The notes under the pieces: generated by a model
Seen by the model: the letters and a program-made list of their open reading frames with translations, nothing else
Told to the model about the DNA's origin: nothing
The model's database searches: none
In this document: positions 25,179-40,100 of the stretch, in pieces
Layout: each line of letters opens with the position of its first letter
How positions within the stretch are numbered: position 1 is the first letter of the stretch
Program-made: the position numbers and the translations under genes
DNA from: Atrina japonica
Lineage: Eukaryota > Mollusca > Bivalvia > Pterioida > Pinnidae
DNA: 64,000 nt
Direction: 5' to 3'
NCBI GenBank assembly: GCA_030159075.1
Contig: BROG01000347.1
Span: 207,501 to 271,500 of the forward strand

Positions 25179-28100
25179 TCATATATTACATTAAATGTAA
25201 TGATTTCTTGATATACTCAAATACTTGCTCTTCCACTAAAACCTGCATCCTCTGAATATCAAATTTGTAGGAGATTTTTTGTCTTAGTATTAGAGATAAA
25301 AGTCACAGGACCATTGTCAGAGATTTAAAGGTAAAATTAGCATGTACAGTGTCAATCAATGTTAAGAGTTTTAAGGGTAAATGTCACAGTTCCAGTGTCA
25401 AGATTTTTAAAGTTGGTCACAGGTTCAGTGTCAGAGATTGAAAGGAGAAAGTCACAGGTCCCATGCTAGAGTTTTAAAGTTGAAGGTAATAGGTCCAGTG
25501 TAAGAGATTTTAATGGTAAAGGTCACAAGTCCAATGTCAGGGATTGAAAAGTGAAGGTCACAGGTCTAATGTCAGAAATTTAATGATATCAGATAATGTG
25601 TGCAACATTCATCTCTAGTTTGGGCCATACAAATAATTTTGTAAAATATCTATAATGCAGATGAGAAAATAATTTATATACATTTATGAAAATGATGGAT
25701 GTTAGAAGAAACATTTTATATGAATACTTGGAATTATTTAAAAGTATCATTGTAATTGTTATTTCATATAAGATAAATAGATTAAATATGACATTGGAAG
25801 TGATGTTTCTGATGATAATGACAAATTAATATCGCCAATGATGTAAATCATGTGTTTCAGATCTAGAACAGAGGTTTCGGAGGATTTCAACTGAATTAGA
25901 GATTGCTAAAGCTGAGAAAGAAAGCAGTATAGCACAAAGAATAAGTCTGGAGAACAAAGCCAAGATTCTAGAGAAAGATGTCACAGAAAACATGGTCAAA
26001 TTTGAAAGTATCATTAGAGAAGTAAGACAAACTAGATAAGATATTTTGACTATTGTTTTGAGGTTGATTTCTCCAAGGATTTGATTGTATACAGTAGTCA
26101 CCAAAAGAAGGAACTAAGTTTGATTTGCTCTCTGTATTTTTTATGAATGCTGATTATGCAGTATTTGTAATCTGAGGCTCTTATTTTACTTTAAAAATCT
26201 ATTGCACTCTGGAATATGAATACCAGTGATAGAAATATTTCTATCTTTAACCTTGAATATCCACAAATAGTTGTTCAATTGTCTTTGTTAATATTGGATA
26301 GAATTTTACCATAGCTTTGCTTTTTGATGTTTTATTCATATATTTTATCTTGTTTCATTATGGAGGCTACAGATTTGTGTACCACTAAAGATAATCATTA
26401 GAAATATTTTGTATCACCTAATTAATTTGTCAAGTTTTACATCGTTATATGTGATTGGTTGACAGCAAACACCTATTTAGGTCATGTTGTTACAAATTTA
26501 ATTTTGAAAAAAAAATGAAATATTTTCCCAATATGAGACATGAGAAAAATTTATTTTTGTTCCATTTGTGATTTTCAGCTTGAAGAGGCAAAGCGATTAC
26601 TACAACAGTATGACACCAAAACACAGAACCTGAACAAAGAGATTGAATTTAAAAATCGAGAACTTGAAACAGTCAGGTAATTAGTGGTTCACATATGTAA
26701 ACAAGATATTTAAAGTGAAATCAGATGGTCAACACTGAATCAGACTAAACTGACCTTTGCTGAGATCAACTGGTCAATCCATAGGTGAGTCTTACCACTG
26801 CTGAAATCAGGGGATCAACCCAGATATCGGACCAATGTGACGTCTGCTGAGGTCAGCTAGAGTTGAGATCAATTTTTGAATTTTTCATATGTGATATCAG
26901 CTGGTCACCATAAAAATCAGTGTATTATGATCACTGCTGCAAGCATTTGATAAACACTTTTTTTACTATTATTGAGGACTTTGTGAACAACTTAGGAAAA
27001 CAAGGAACATTTTCAATTAAATGGGAATATTCCTGCTGCATTATGCATTGTTTTGAGCATTAAAAATGTTAACAATTTTTCCAATTCAGTTTTATATTGT
27101 TTATCAAAACAAGTGCACAAATTCATATGGTCCCACTAACCAAATATATGACTGTAGAGTCAATGATTGGAGTCAGGCTTGTGGGAGATGCAATCAGGTT
27201 TTCCTGCAACATATTGTACTGGGAAATACAGACATTTTCATTGGGAAAACTCTACCATTTTAGATTGGAAATGGAACCTTTGAATGACTCCAATGGGAAT
27301 GAATCTAGAGCCGTGACACAGGGCCTTAATGACAATATTTATATACATGTAATTACAAAAAATCATTTGCATCTCACAATGATGACATTTTTATGACATT
27401 TTTCAATTGAGTTGACCAGGTATTTATCTGTTTCAGGAAAGAGTTGTCAGAACTTTGGCATAGTCACAATCAGCTGACAGAGCACTCTAGTCAACAGGCT
27501 GACTTGATCAGGCAGTTACAGTCATTACAACATGACACACAGAAAAGTAAGTAGACATTTACAGATGGTACAGAAATGTATGTAGACATTGACAGATGAT
27601 ACAGAAATGTAAGCAGACATTAACAGATGATACAGAAATGTAATAGTAGACATTAACAGATAATACAGAAATGTAAGAGTAGACATTGACAGATGGTACA
27701 GAAATGTATGTAGACATTAACAGATGATACAGAAATGTAAGTAGACATTAACAGATGAGACAGAAATGTAATAGTAGACATTAACAGATGAGACAGAAAT
27801 GTAAGAGTAGACATTAACAGATGAGACAGAAATGTAATAGTAGACATTAACAGATAATACAGATATGTAAGAGTAGACATTGACAGATGATACAGAAATG
27901 TAATAGTAGACATTGACAGATGATACAGAAATGTAATAGTAGACATTGACAGATGATACAAAAATGTTAGCAGACATTGACAGATGATACAGAAATTTAA
28001 GTAGACATTAACAGATAATACAGAAATGTAAGAGTAGACATTGACAGATGATACAGAAATGTATGTAGACATTTAGATGATACAGAAATGTATGTAGACA

Positions 28101-31100
28101 TTAACAGATGATACAGAAATGTAAGCAGACATTAACAGATGATACAGACATGTAAGAGTAGAGATTGACAGATGATACAGAAATGTATGTAGACATTAAC
28201 AGATGATACAGAAATGTATGTAGACATTGACAGATGATACAGACATGTAAGTAGACATTAACAGATGATACAGAAATGTATCAGTAAACATTGACAGATG
28301 ATACAGAAATGTAAGTAGACATGAACAGATGATACAGACATGTAAATAGACATTTACAGATGATACAGACATGTAAGAGTAGACATTAACAGATGATACA
28401 GAAATGTAATAGTAGACATTAACAGATGATACAGAAATGTAATAGTAGACATTGACAGATGATACAGAAATGTTATAATAGACATTGACAGATGATAGAC
28501 ATGTAAGTAGACATTGACAGATGATACAGACATGTAAGTAGACATTGACAGATGATACAGAAATGTAATAGTAGACATTAACAGATGATACAGAGATGTA
28601 AGTAGATATTGACAGATGATACAGGAATGTATGTAGACATTAACAGATGATACAGACATGTAATACTAGACATTGACAGATGATACAGACATGTAAGTAG
28701 ACATTGACAGATGATACAGAAATGTAATAGTAGACATTAACAGATGATACAGAGATGTAAGTAGATATTGACAGATGATACAGACATGTAATACTAGACA
28801 TTGACAGATGATACAGACATGTAATACTAGACATTGACAGATGATACAGACATGTAAGTAGACATTAACAGATGATACAGAAATATAAGTAGACACAAGA
28901 CCTAAAAGACCTACACAAATATACAAATACACTACAACATGCCACAAAAGTCAAATAGTACAGAATGTCATGTGAATGAAAAAGTACAGCATGACACCAA
29001 ATAGTATAGCATGATACCTACAGCATAACACACAATTCAAAGTACAGAATGACACCTGAGTGAAAAAAGTAGAGTATGTCATGACTTAAATAGTACATCA
29101 TGAAACACAAGTCAAATACAGTGGTCCTCCTATTTGCGAACACCCCCACAAGCGACCCCACCCCCCTTAAGCGACCAAATTTTCAAAACATAAGCCTGTT
29201 TTAATAATGTCCCCATAACGCAACCAGCGACCACTTTTCATCTGCCAAATCATGTTGATTCCATAGTGAAAACCCCTCAAGAGCGACTGAGTGGTTTTTT
29301 TTTAAAAAGTATAACATAAAATACGAAACTAAATTACTCGCTAGCTCTGCTGTGTAACCAATGTTTTCAGTATCTGCAAAATTGCGTCTCATGAAAACGA
29401 GAAGATTTGAATCAGAAACTGTACCAGTGGCGGATTCAGAGAGGGCCCAGGGGTAACGTTCCCCCACGGTTGTACCCTTGATTAAAAAAAAAGGCTTATA
29501 ATTCCCTACAAATATGCATTTCCAATCTGCCTGTAATCGATCACAACACAAGCTGCCCAATATCGTTTTTCCTTTATCTGTCATATCAACACCTGGTGAA
29601 GTCTTCCAAGTTTGAAATCTAATTAAATGATTATTAAGAATTAATTATCATTGTGGATGTTGATTAGTGTAACACAAAAGACAAGATGATTTGCAGGTAT
29701 GTTTAATTAGGCGTGACAAGTAGCAGTTTACCTATTGTATACACATCGGTGCTGGAGACCTTAAACTGGGTACTGTCAAAACAACGTACAGGTGTGAAAT
29801 AAACTCGAGGATTATATTTAGTGTTTGGAACATTTTTAATCAAATCATTATGTGAACAAGTTTGTGTGAGTTTTGCAATGTGAACATTTTAAATTATATG
29901 ATGCTAATGACTATTGAACAGAAAGAACCAAATAAACATGGAGATGTAATATCAATGAATAAAAATTGTCTGACATTTGTATTACTAAATGTTGTTTATC
30001 ATTGACAAGTTATCGGTAGACATCCCCCCAGGAAAGACCACTTCCATTATGAGACCACATGCTTTTCTCACTTAGGGTGGTCTTATAAGGGGGGAACCAC
30101 TGTAGTACAGGATGACACAACTAAAGCATTAGACAAGTAGTACAGCATGACATGTGAGTCAAATAGTACAGCATGACATGTGAGTCAAATAGTACAGTAT
30201 GACATGTGAGTCAAATAGTACAGCATGACATGTGAGTCAAATAGTACATCATGACATGAGTCAAATAGTACAGCATGACATGTGAGTCAAATAGTACAGC
30301 ATGACATGTGAGTCAAATAGTACAGCATGACATGCAAGTCAAATAGTACAGCATGACATGTGAGTCAAATAGTACAGCATGACATGTGAGTCAAATAGTA
30401 CAGCATGACATGTGAGTCAAATAGTACAGCATGACATGTGAGTCAAATAGTACAGCATGACATGTGAGTCAAATAGTACAGCATGACATGTGAGTCAAAT
30501 AGTACAGCATGACATGCGAGTCAAATAGTACAGCATGACATGTGAGTCATAAAATATGATACACAGCTTAAATAGTCTAGGATATCTTTAGTCAAATAGT
30601 GCAGCATAAAAAATAAGTTTACAAAATTACACAAAAGTTTGTGGACACTACAGCATGTTAAGATATGGGTTACTGTTTGGCTTGTCTCCAATAAGTGAAC
30701 TTTTCATATTGTTAAGGTCTTATCTCTCAGGTCAGGGAATTTATACACAGAAACACTATAACTACCTTTTTATTTTTTGAGATGTTTGTTTTTTAAATAT
30801 TGGAACATGAGTGTTGAAGAAGGTATGATTTGTTATTTTGTACTTGTATAGTATTTCTCTAAAGTTTAGACACCCTCTGATTTACTGTATAGTATTTCTC
30901 TAAAGTTTAGACACCCTCTGATTTACTGTATAGTATTTCTCTAAAGTTTAGACACCCTCTTATTTACTGTATAGTATTTCTCTAAAGTTTTAGACACCCT
31001 CTGATTTACTGTATAGTATTTCTCTAAAGTTTAGACACCCTCTGATTTACTGTATAGTATTTCTCTAAAGTTTAGACACCCTCAGATTTACTGTTTAGTA

Positions 31101-34100
31101 TTTCTCTAAAGTTTTAGATAACATCTGATCTGCAGTACGGTATTTCTCTAAAGTTTAGACACCATCTGATTTACTGTTTAGTATTTCTCTAAAGTTTTAG
31201 ATAACATCTGATCTGCAGTACGGTATTTCTCTTAAGTTTAGACACCATCTGATTTACTGTTTAGTATTTCTCTAAAGTTTTAGACACCATCTGATTTACT
31301 GTTTAGTATTTCTCTAAAGTTTTAGATAACATCTGATCTGCAGTACGGTATTTCTCTTTAAGTTTAGACACCCTCTGATTTACTCTACAGTATTCTCTAA
31401 AGTTTAAACACCCCTTCATTTACTTGTTCCAGAGAGTAGGTTAACATTGACAGGCAGATTGATGGCCATAATAAATGATTTCTGTTTGTACTTTAATATT
31501 TTATCTTTTTACTTACAGTGCTGAAGAATCAAGAAGATGCTTACACTATAGAAGCCAGCTCTCTCCAAGATGTAAGTATCTGAGAACTCTGGCTTGACAA
31601 ATTATGTATTGATAATGTCTAATGTCTGTGTATCATTTACTATATCTAAATGTTTCTCTGAATTATCTTCATGATATCAGAAGTTAACTTTTATGTCAAA
31701 TAAATATTATATAACTGATGCAGAAATGATACAATATCTTAATTCTTTATATGCATATGATAGGCTGACAGCCGATAGTATTTTTAGACAATGACCTTGA
31801 CCCTTATCATCAGTGCTGAGATACTCCAATAATACTGATAAAGTACCATTCCAGCATGAAAGCTAATCACCCATATATATCCTGCTTTTGTTCCAGTTAT
31901 ATATTTCAACAGATCTGTTCCTTGTTCTAGCAGATTCTGTTAGCGATCACTTTCTTTCATTGTTGTATTTGTTACTCTTCAACCTCTGTTTTTTGTTTAC
32001 CTGGTTTAGCACTCTGCCCAGGGGTGACATAACACCTTGAGGCTGGGCAAATATTCATGTCAACCCAAAACAAGGGCAATAATTCTTTTATTATACCGAA
32101 AGGCAATAAAACATAACTAACAAACTGACCTACATAAGTTCATACCTATTGTAACTCAGCGCCTTTGATACTCAACACTATCAATATGTTTTATCATTCT
32201 TTTGGTCGTTTTTAATATTTAGCCTCCATCAACCCTTCGATACTCAACACTATCGATATGTTTTATCATTGTTTGGGTCGTCTTTAATATTAAGTCTCCA
32301 TCAAGATTGACTCATGCAAACATATTTGACAAAAATATATTAACTCTGTCAAATCATTAAATTTCGGCTGCTCTTTCTCTCCATTCCAGTTTGCATTGCA
32401 GAGCAAATGTCCATCTCATAACTCATGTACTAGAGAGTACACATAATTACCACATAGCCTACTAGAAAAAAAAAACGAATTTTACACACTTCCATTTCTG
32501 TGCATGAGAAGGTGACATAAACTGGCATAGAGGGTGACATAAATGTTTCAGGGTGACATGGGTAATGTTTTAGATCACATGATACGATTTTGACTAATCA
32601 GAAGTAAAGATACATATAAGAGGTATAATTATCTGTATTATTGTTACAGTATAATTAGTCGTGTAGATCAACACAAATCATAAATCTATTTTTTTTACCA
32701 TAGATGTACAAGGATCTGACTGCAAGATATGAGATTGCAAAGAAATCGGAATCGGAACTAAGACAAGACTTACACAATGTCAGAAAGGTAGGATGGTTTT
32801 AACCAATCACTGATTGTGCTGTGCTTTCTGAGAATCCAACATGAACTGATATTAGAGCTGAGTATTGGCCAGACAATTTCAATACATTACAATATGATAT
32901 GATTCCATATATTTATTAAAAATACTCGATATATTGGACTTTTTATGAGTTTCAAAATTTTCATGGACAGATAATGGAAAGACAGCAATAATGAGTGTTT
33001 TAAATTTTTATTTGAACAAAATACTCAACAAGGGTGTGTTTGATCCCATGAATACCACTCTTAAGTTGATGGACTTAATTAAGTGACAATATTTAGACCA
33101 CTTCTTTTTCCCTCTTATATAGAGCATCAATATGGGTTCAAACAGACTCTTGCTGCTTTTTAAAAATTCCAGAAGTGCTGTAATATTTTTAGCGGAAATT
33201 GTCAATTTCATATTCATGCTGATATATTTCTAAATTTACTACATATTCAAATCTTAACGGTAATTTAACATGTTTTGAACCACTGATATTACCATAATGA
33301 AAATCCTGTAAGCCTGACATTCTTAGTGGCACAGACATTGATGTTCTTGTCCAAAATACAAATCTTATGATGGCGGTGTAAATTAAAGTTGGTTTTTTCT
33401 CCTGAAGTATAGCAACACTGTCTTATTCTCACCTGGTATGCAGAGCTTCCTACTTCTATGCTTTTGTGTAGTTTCTACAATTTTTGGCTAAAAAATATGT
33501 GCTACACTTCATAATTATATTTCTACATTTAAAAAAAAAACAACAACAGCCACAGCAATGATGACCATTGTTTTGTATCAATCAAATGGCTGCCATATGT
33601 CAAATGGCATGTCACAGTCAAACACAAGTGAAAGGAAGCTGAGGAGTTGGTGCTGGGAAAGGGATAAAAAGAAAATCAAGGCAGATTTAAAGTGCAATAC
33701 AGTCAAAACTCGTTATGTCCAGATAGGTAATCTCTACTTACCTGGTTATCTTGAGATCAAACGTCGTTCCCGGCAATTTTCCATATATATCTTACTATAA
33801 AAAGACCTGATAACTCGAGATAGAAAAAGTCGAAAAATCGCTAATGTTGATGTTAAAACATGGTCCCAATGTTTAGTATCAATGTGAAATTGACCAGTTA
33901 TCTGAAAGTTTTTTTGTAGATCGTCATTAAATCATTGTGATTATATGACTAGTCCTGAACAATATGTTTTCTGTATCATTTTTAGTACATACAAGAAATA
34001 AAAATCTTCACAAAAAAATACCATTATTTTGCTCTGTGATCATAAATGTATATGGTTACTGACTTTCTATAATTTGTTTAGAAATGTCTTTCTCATTCAC

Positions 34101-37100
34101 AAAAGAAGAAATGTACATTGTACAATATATACCATATGCTCTTCTCATGTACACACAGGCTGATGGAGGCAGGTACAATTGTAATTTAAAATATATAAAA
34201 GACATGCAGACTGTAAAGTTGTCAAGATCTTCTTAAAAGCCTGAAATTATGTAAAGATTTAAACTACACTTTTTCTTAAGAAAAAATGTTTTTTAGTGAA
34301 ACAAACTGCGTTCCATTAGTAGGCAGGTCTGGATATGCCAGATAGAACCTTTATTATATAGACTGATTTATAAATCTCTTCTTCTTACCTGATATTCCAG
34401 GAGAATTTTTATTATATAGACTGGTTTATAACTGTCTTATCCTTACCTGATATGCCAGGTAGAGTCTTTATTATATAGACTGGTTTATAACTGTCTTATT
34501 CTTACCTGATATGCCAGGTAGAATCTTTATAATATAGACTGGTTTATAACTGTCTTATTCTTACCTGATATTGTCGATTATATTCTTACTTACCTGATAT
34601 GCCAATTTGCCAGGTAGGTTCTCGATATGCCAGGTAGAATCTGGATTATATAGCTGTCTTAACTGTCATCTTACCTGATATGCCAGGTAGATTCCCAAAT
34701 TATATAGACTGGTTTATAACTGTCGTATTCTTACCTGATATGCCAGGTAGAAATTAGAATCTGGTTTTATTACCTGATATGATTGGTTTATAACTGTCGT
34801 CTTACCTATTTTTGCCAAGTAGAGAATCTTTATTATATAGACTGGTTTATAGCTGTCTTATTCTTACCTGATATGCCAAGTAGAAATTATATAGACTGGT
34901 TTATAACCGTCGTCTTACCTGATATGCCATGTAGATTCCTGATTATATAGACTGGTTCATAACTGTCTTATTTTTACCTGATATGGCAGGTAGAATCTTT
35001 ATTATATAGACTGGTTTATAGCTGTCTTATTCTTACCTGATATGCCAGGTAGATTCCCAATTATATAGACTGGTTTATAGCTGTCTTATTCTTACCTGAT
35101 ATGCCAGGTAGGTTCACAATTATAAAGACTGGATTATAGCTGTCTTATTCTTTCCTGATATGCCAATTTGAAATTATATAGACTGGTTTATAACTGTCTT
35201 ATTCTTACCTGATATGCCAGGTAGAATCTTTATAATATAGATTGGTTTATAACTGTCGTCTTACCTGATATACCAGGTAGGTTCACAATTATAAAGACTG
35301 GATTATAGCTGTCTTATTCTTTCCTGATATGCCAATTTGAAATTATATAGACTGGTTCATAACTGTCGTCTTACCTGATATGCCAGGTAGAATCTTTATT
35401 ATATAGATTGGTTTATAACTGTCTTCTTACCTGATATGCCAGGTAGATTCCCAATTATATAGACTGGTTTATAGCTGTCTTATTCTTACCTGATATGCCA
35501 GGTAGAATCTTTAAAATTTAGATTGGTTTATAACTGTCGTCTTCTTACCTGATATGGCAGGTAGAATCTTTATTATATAGATTGGTTTATAACTGTCTTC
35601 TTACCTGATATGCCAGGTAGATTCCCAATTATTTAGACTGGTTTATAGCTGTCGTCTTCTTACCTGATATGCCAGGTAGAATCTTTATTATATAGATTGG
35701 TTTATAACTGTCTTATTCTTACCTGATATGCCAGGTAGGTTCACGATTATATAGATTCCTGTTTATATAGACTGGTTTATAACTGTCTTATTTTTACCTG
35801 ATATGCCAGATAGAACCTTTATTATATAGACTGGTTTATAACACTGCTTTTTCTTATCTAATATGCCAGGTAGAATTTTATTCATATTCAGATATCTTGT
35901 ATTGAAGTAGAATCTTTTAATTTGGAATGTCTGTATTTCTTTCAGGTCAAACACAGTCTGCTAATTAAATAATAATAATAAGTTTAAATGTTTGATAAAC
36001 ACCCTACAGACATACATTTTTACAGTATATAGAAAGTATTTTATTATTGTACAGTAGGTAGAAAGTGATTAATTATTGACCCGCAACATATTACTGGTAC
36101 ATATGAATGACTGGTAGAAACCGATCACTGTATACAATAAAGACAAATGAAATGTGAAGGGACAGACATCTTTGTCACCTGCTTTTGTCTTTATTGCAGG
36201 TTTTAGTGACTGTTTACTGTTGCTAATTTCATTTTGAGTTCATGACAGAAGTTAGTGTGAGTGTGTATGGTGTTTATCCCACGTTGTTTCTTTGTCCAAT
36301 GTTTAAGGTGTAAAATTTATTTCCAGTTTGGAACATTTCTGACCTTTTATGTGTTTTGCTTACTATTTTTGATTTGTCTGTCTATATCTACTTCTCCTGT
36401 TGGCTGTAACTATTCAACTGTAAAAGATAAAGGCTTACTAATATCTGACAAAATATTGTATGAATTGTGTTTATGAGTAATGTCAATATCAAATTCAAAT
36501 ATGAGTATTGACCATTAAAGCTGAAGGGCAAAATCACAGAGCTGCAGGGCAAAAATCACAGAGCTGCAGGGCAAATTCATGTTGAAATGTGATAAAATGA
36601 GAAAATTAGTAATCAACAAGTTTTCAAATGATAAAAAGCAGATGTGTTATAAATGTCTCAAGATTTTGTGTTTATTGTTATACTCTGTAGTAGACTTTGT
36701 ACTTATAGACTCTATTTAACCAGTTTTTATTTCCCAATCAGTCTATTCAAACTTCATGTACAATTTAACACTTAGAGATATCAGCTTCAGTTAATATCAA
36801 ACTCTGTCATATGTACAATGTATATATGTATATGGAGGTGATGAATACTGCCATTGATTTATCAGTGTTTCGTTTCTTTATAAAAAAAAAATTATTGCCC
36901 TTGATAAACTTGCTGCTCTTTTTGCACTTATTAGACCATCATTTTTTATATCCTGAGATCAAAATTATTCTTTTGTCCTGAGATCATCATTTTTTATATC
37001 CTGAGATCAAAATTATTCTTTTGTCCTGAGATCATCATTATTTTGATATACTGAAATCATAATTTTTTTGGTCCTGAGATCATCCTTATATTTAGCTCAC

Positions 37101-40100
37101 TTGTTCAAAGACACTTCACATGCACATTCTCTAGGGTCATTACTCAACAATGCAGGGGGATGCTGGTTGCTGTGTTCTAAATATGACCCAAATTATAACA
37201 AGCATAAAACAGATGAATTATATTGTCTACCTTTGGGAAAACTATTTTATTTTTATGCCCTGAGATCCTATTTTTGTTTGTCCTGAGATCATCCTTATCT
37301 TTATATCCTGAGATCATCATTATTTAGTCAAAACTGGAGGTCCTGTGTCACAGTAGGTGTCGGCAAGTTAAAGAACCCTCACTGCTCAATGGCTCTAAGT
37401 GCCGAGCATAGGCCAAAATTTGAAGCCCTTCACCGGCATTTGGTGATGTCTCCACATGAGTGAAATATGCTTGAGTGGGACATTAAACAACAATAAACAA
37501 ACAATTCATCATTATTTTTATTTTCTGAGATCATCACTATTTTATTATTTTTATGTCCTAGAGATCATCATTATTTTCTGTCCTGAGATCATTATTTTTT
37601 GTACAATAGATCATCATTATTTTACATCCTAGAAATCATCTTTATCTTTTGCTGTTATGTACTAGAGATCATCATTATCTTTTGCTGTTATGTACTAGAG
37701 ATCATCATTATCTTTTGCTGTTATGTACTAGAGATCATCATTATCTTTTCTGTTATGTACTAGAGATCATTATTATCTTTTGCTGTTATGTACTAGAGAT
37801 CATCATTATTTTTTGCTGTTATGTACTAGAGATCATCTTTATCTTTTCTGTTATGTACTAGAGATCATCATTATCTTTTCTGTTATGTACTAGAGATCAT
37901 TATCTTTTGCTGTTATGTACTAGAGATCATCATTATCTTTTGCTGTTATGTACTAGAGATCATCTTTATCTTTTCTGTTATGTACTAGAGATCATCATTA
38001 TCTTTTGCTGTTATGTACTAGAGATCATCATTATCTTTTGCTGTTATGTACTAGAGATCATTATTATCTTTTGCTGTTATGTACTAGAGATCATCATTAT
38101 CTTTTCTGTTATGTACTAGAGATCATCTTTATCTTTTGCTGTTATGTACTAGAGATCATTATTATCTTTTGCTGTTATGTACTAGAGATCATCATGATCT
38201 TTTCTGTTATGTACTAGAGATCATCTTTATCTTTTGCTGTTATGTACTAGAGATCATTATTATCTTTTGCTGTTATGTACTAGAGATCATCTTTATCTTT
38301 TCTGTTATGTACTAGAGATCATCATTATCTTTTGCTGTTATGTACTAGAGATCATCTTTATCTTTTCTGTTATGTACTAGAGATCATCATTATCTTTTGC
38401 TGTTATGTACTAGAGATCATCATTATCTTTTCTGTTATGTACTAGAGATCATCATTATCTTTTCTGTTATGTACTAGAGATCATTATTATCTTTTGCTGT
38501 TATGTACTAGAGATCATCATTATCTTTTGCTGTTATGTACTAGAGATCATCTTTATCTTTTCTGTTATGTACTAGAGATCATCATTATCTTTTGCTGTTA
38601 TGTACTAGAGATCATCATTATCTTTTGCTGTTATGTACTAGAGATCATTATTATCTTTTGCTGTTATGTACTAGAGATCATCTTTATCTTTTCTGTTATG
38701 TACTAGAGATCATCATTATCTTTTGCTGTTATGTACTAGAGATCATTATTATCTTTTGCTGTTATGTACTAGAGATCATTATTATCTTTTCTGTTATGTA
38801 CTAGAGATCATCATTATCTTTTGCTGTTATGTACTAGAGATCATCATTATCTTTTGCTGTTATGTACTAGAGATCATCATTATCTTTTGCTGTTATGTAC
38901 TAGAGATCATTATTATCTTTTGCTGTTATGTACTAGAGATCATTATTATCTTTTCTGTTATGTACTAGAGATCATCATTATCTTTTGCTGTTATGTACTA
39001 GAGATCATTATTATCTTTTGCTGTTATGTACTAGAGATCTTCATTATCTTTTGCTGTTATGTACTAGAGATCATCATTATCTTTTGCTGTTATGTACTAG
39101 AGATCATTCATTTTGCTGTTATGTACTAGAGATCATTATTATCTTTTCTGTTATGTACTAGAGATCATTATTATCTTTTCTGTTATGTACTAGAGATCAT
39201 CATTATCTTTTGCTGTTATGTACTAGAGATCATCATTATCTTTTCTGTTATGTACTAGAGATCATCATTATCTTTTCTGTTATGTACTAGAGATCATCAT
39301 TATCTTTTGCTGTTATGTACTAGAGATCATCATTATCTTTTATGTTATGTACTAGAGATCATCTTTATCTTTTCTGTTATGTACTAGAGATCATTATTAT
39401 CTTTTCTGTTATGTACTAGAGATCATCATTATCTTTTATGTTATGTACTAGAGATCATTATTATCTTTTCTGTTATGTACTAGAGATCATCATTATCTTT
39501 TGCTGTTATGTACTAGAGATCATCATTATCTTTTATGTTATGTACTAGAGATCATCTTTATCTTTTCTGTTATGTACTAGAGATCATTATTATCTTTTCT
39601 GTTATGTACTAGAGATCATCATTATCTTTTGCTGTTATGTACTAGAGATCATCATTATCTTTTGCTGTTATGTACTAGAGATCATCATTATCTTTTATGT
39701 TATGTACTAGAGATCATCTTTATCTTTTCTGTTATGTACTAGAGATCATTATTATCTTTTCTGTTATGTACTAGAGATCATCATTATCTTTTGCTGTTAT
39801 GTACTAGAGATCATCATTATCTTTTGCTGTTATGTACTAGAGATCATCATTATCTTTTGCTGTTATGTACTAGAGATCATCATTATCTTTTGCTGTTATG
39901 TACTAGAGATCATCTTTATCTTTTCTGTTATGTACTAGAGATCATCTTTATCTTTTTCTGTTATGTACTAGAGATCATCATTATCTTTTGCTGTTATGTA
40001 CTAGAGATCATCATTATCTTTTGCTGTTATGTACTAGAGATCATCATTATTTTATGTCCTAAGATCATCTGTTATATGTCCTGAGATCATCAGTTTCCAT

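Noticed and set aside
27653..28947. Minus-strand frames in intron 4 (SVSSVNVYYYI repeats)
   Set aside because: Translation of the donor-derived minisatellite.
29201..29584. 127-codon minus-strand frame inside the 984-bp TIR element as a transposase
   Set aside because: No DDE-type motifs or helix-turn-helix that I recognise, and it is too short. The element is treated as non-autonomous.
37649..40084. Plus-strand frames of 70-102 codons (MLLCTRDHHYLL repeats)
   Set aside because: The 33-bp unit keeps a frame open until a 32-bp unit shifts it. This is a repeat artefact.
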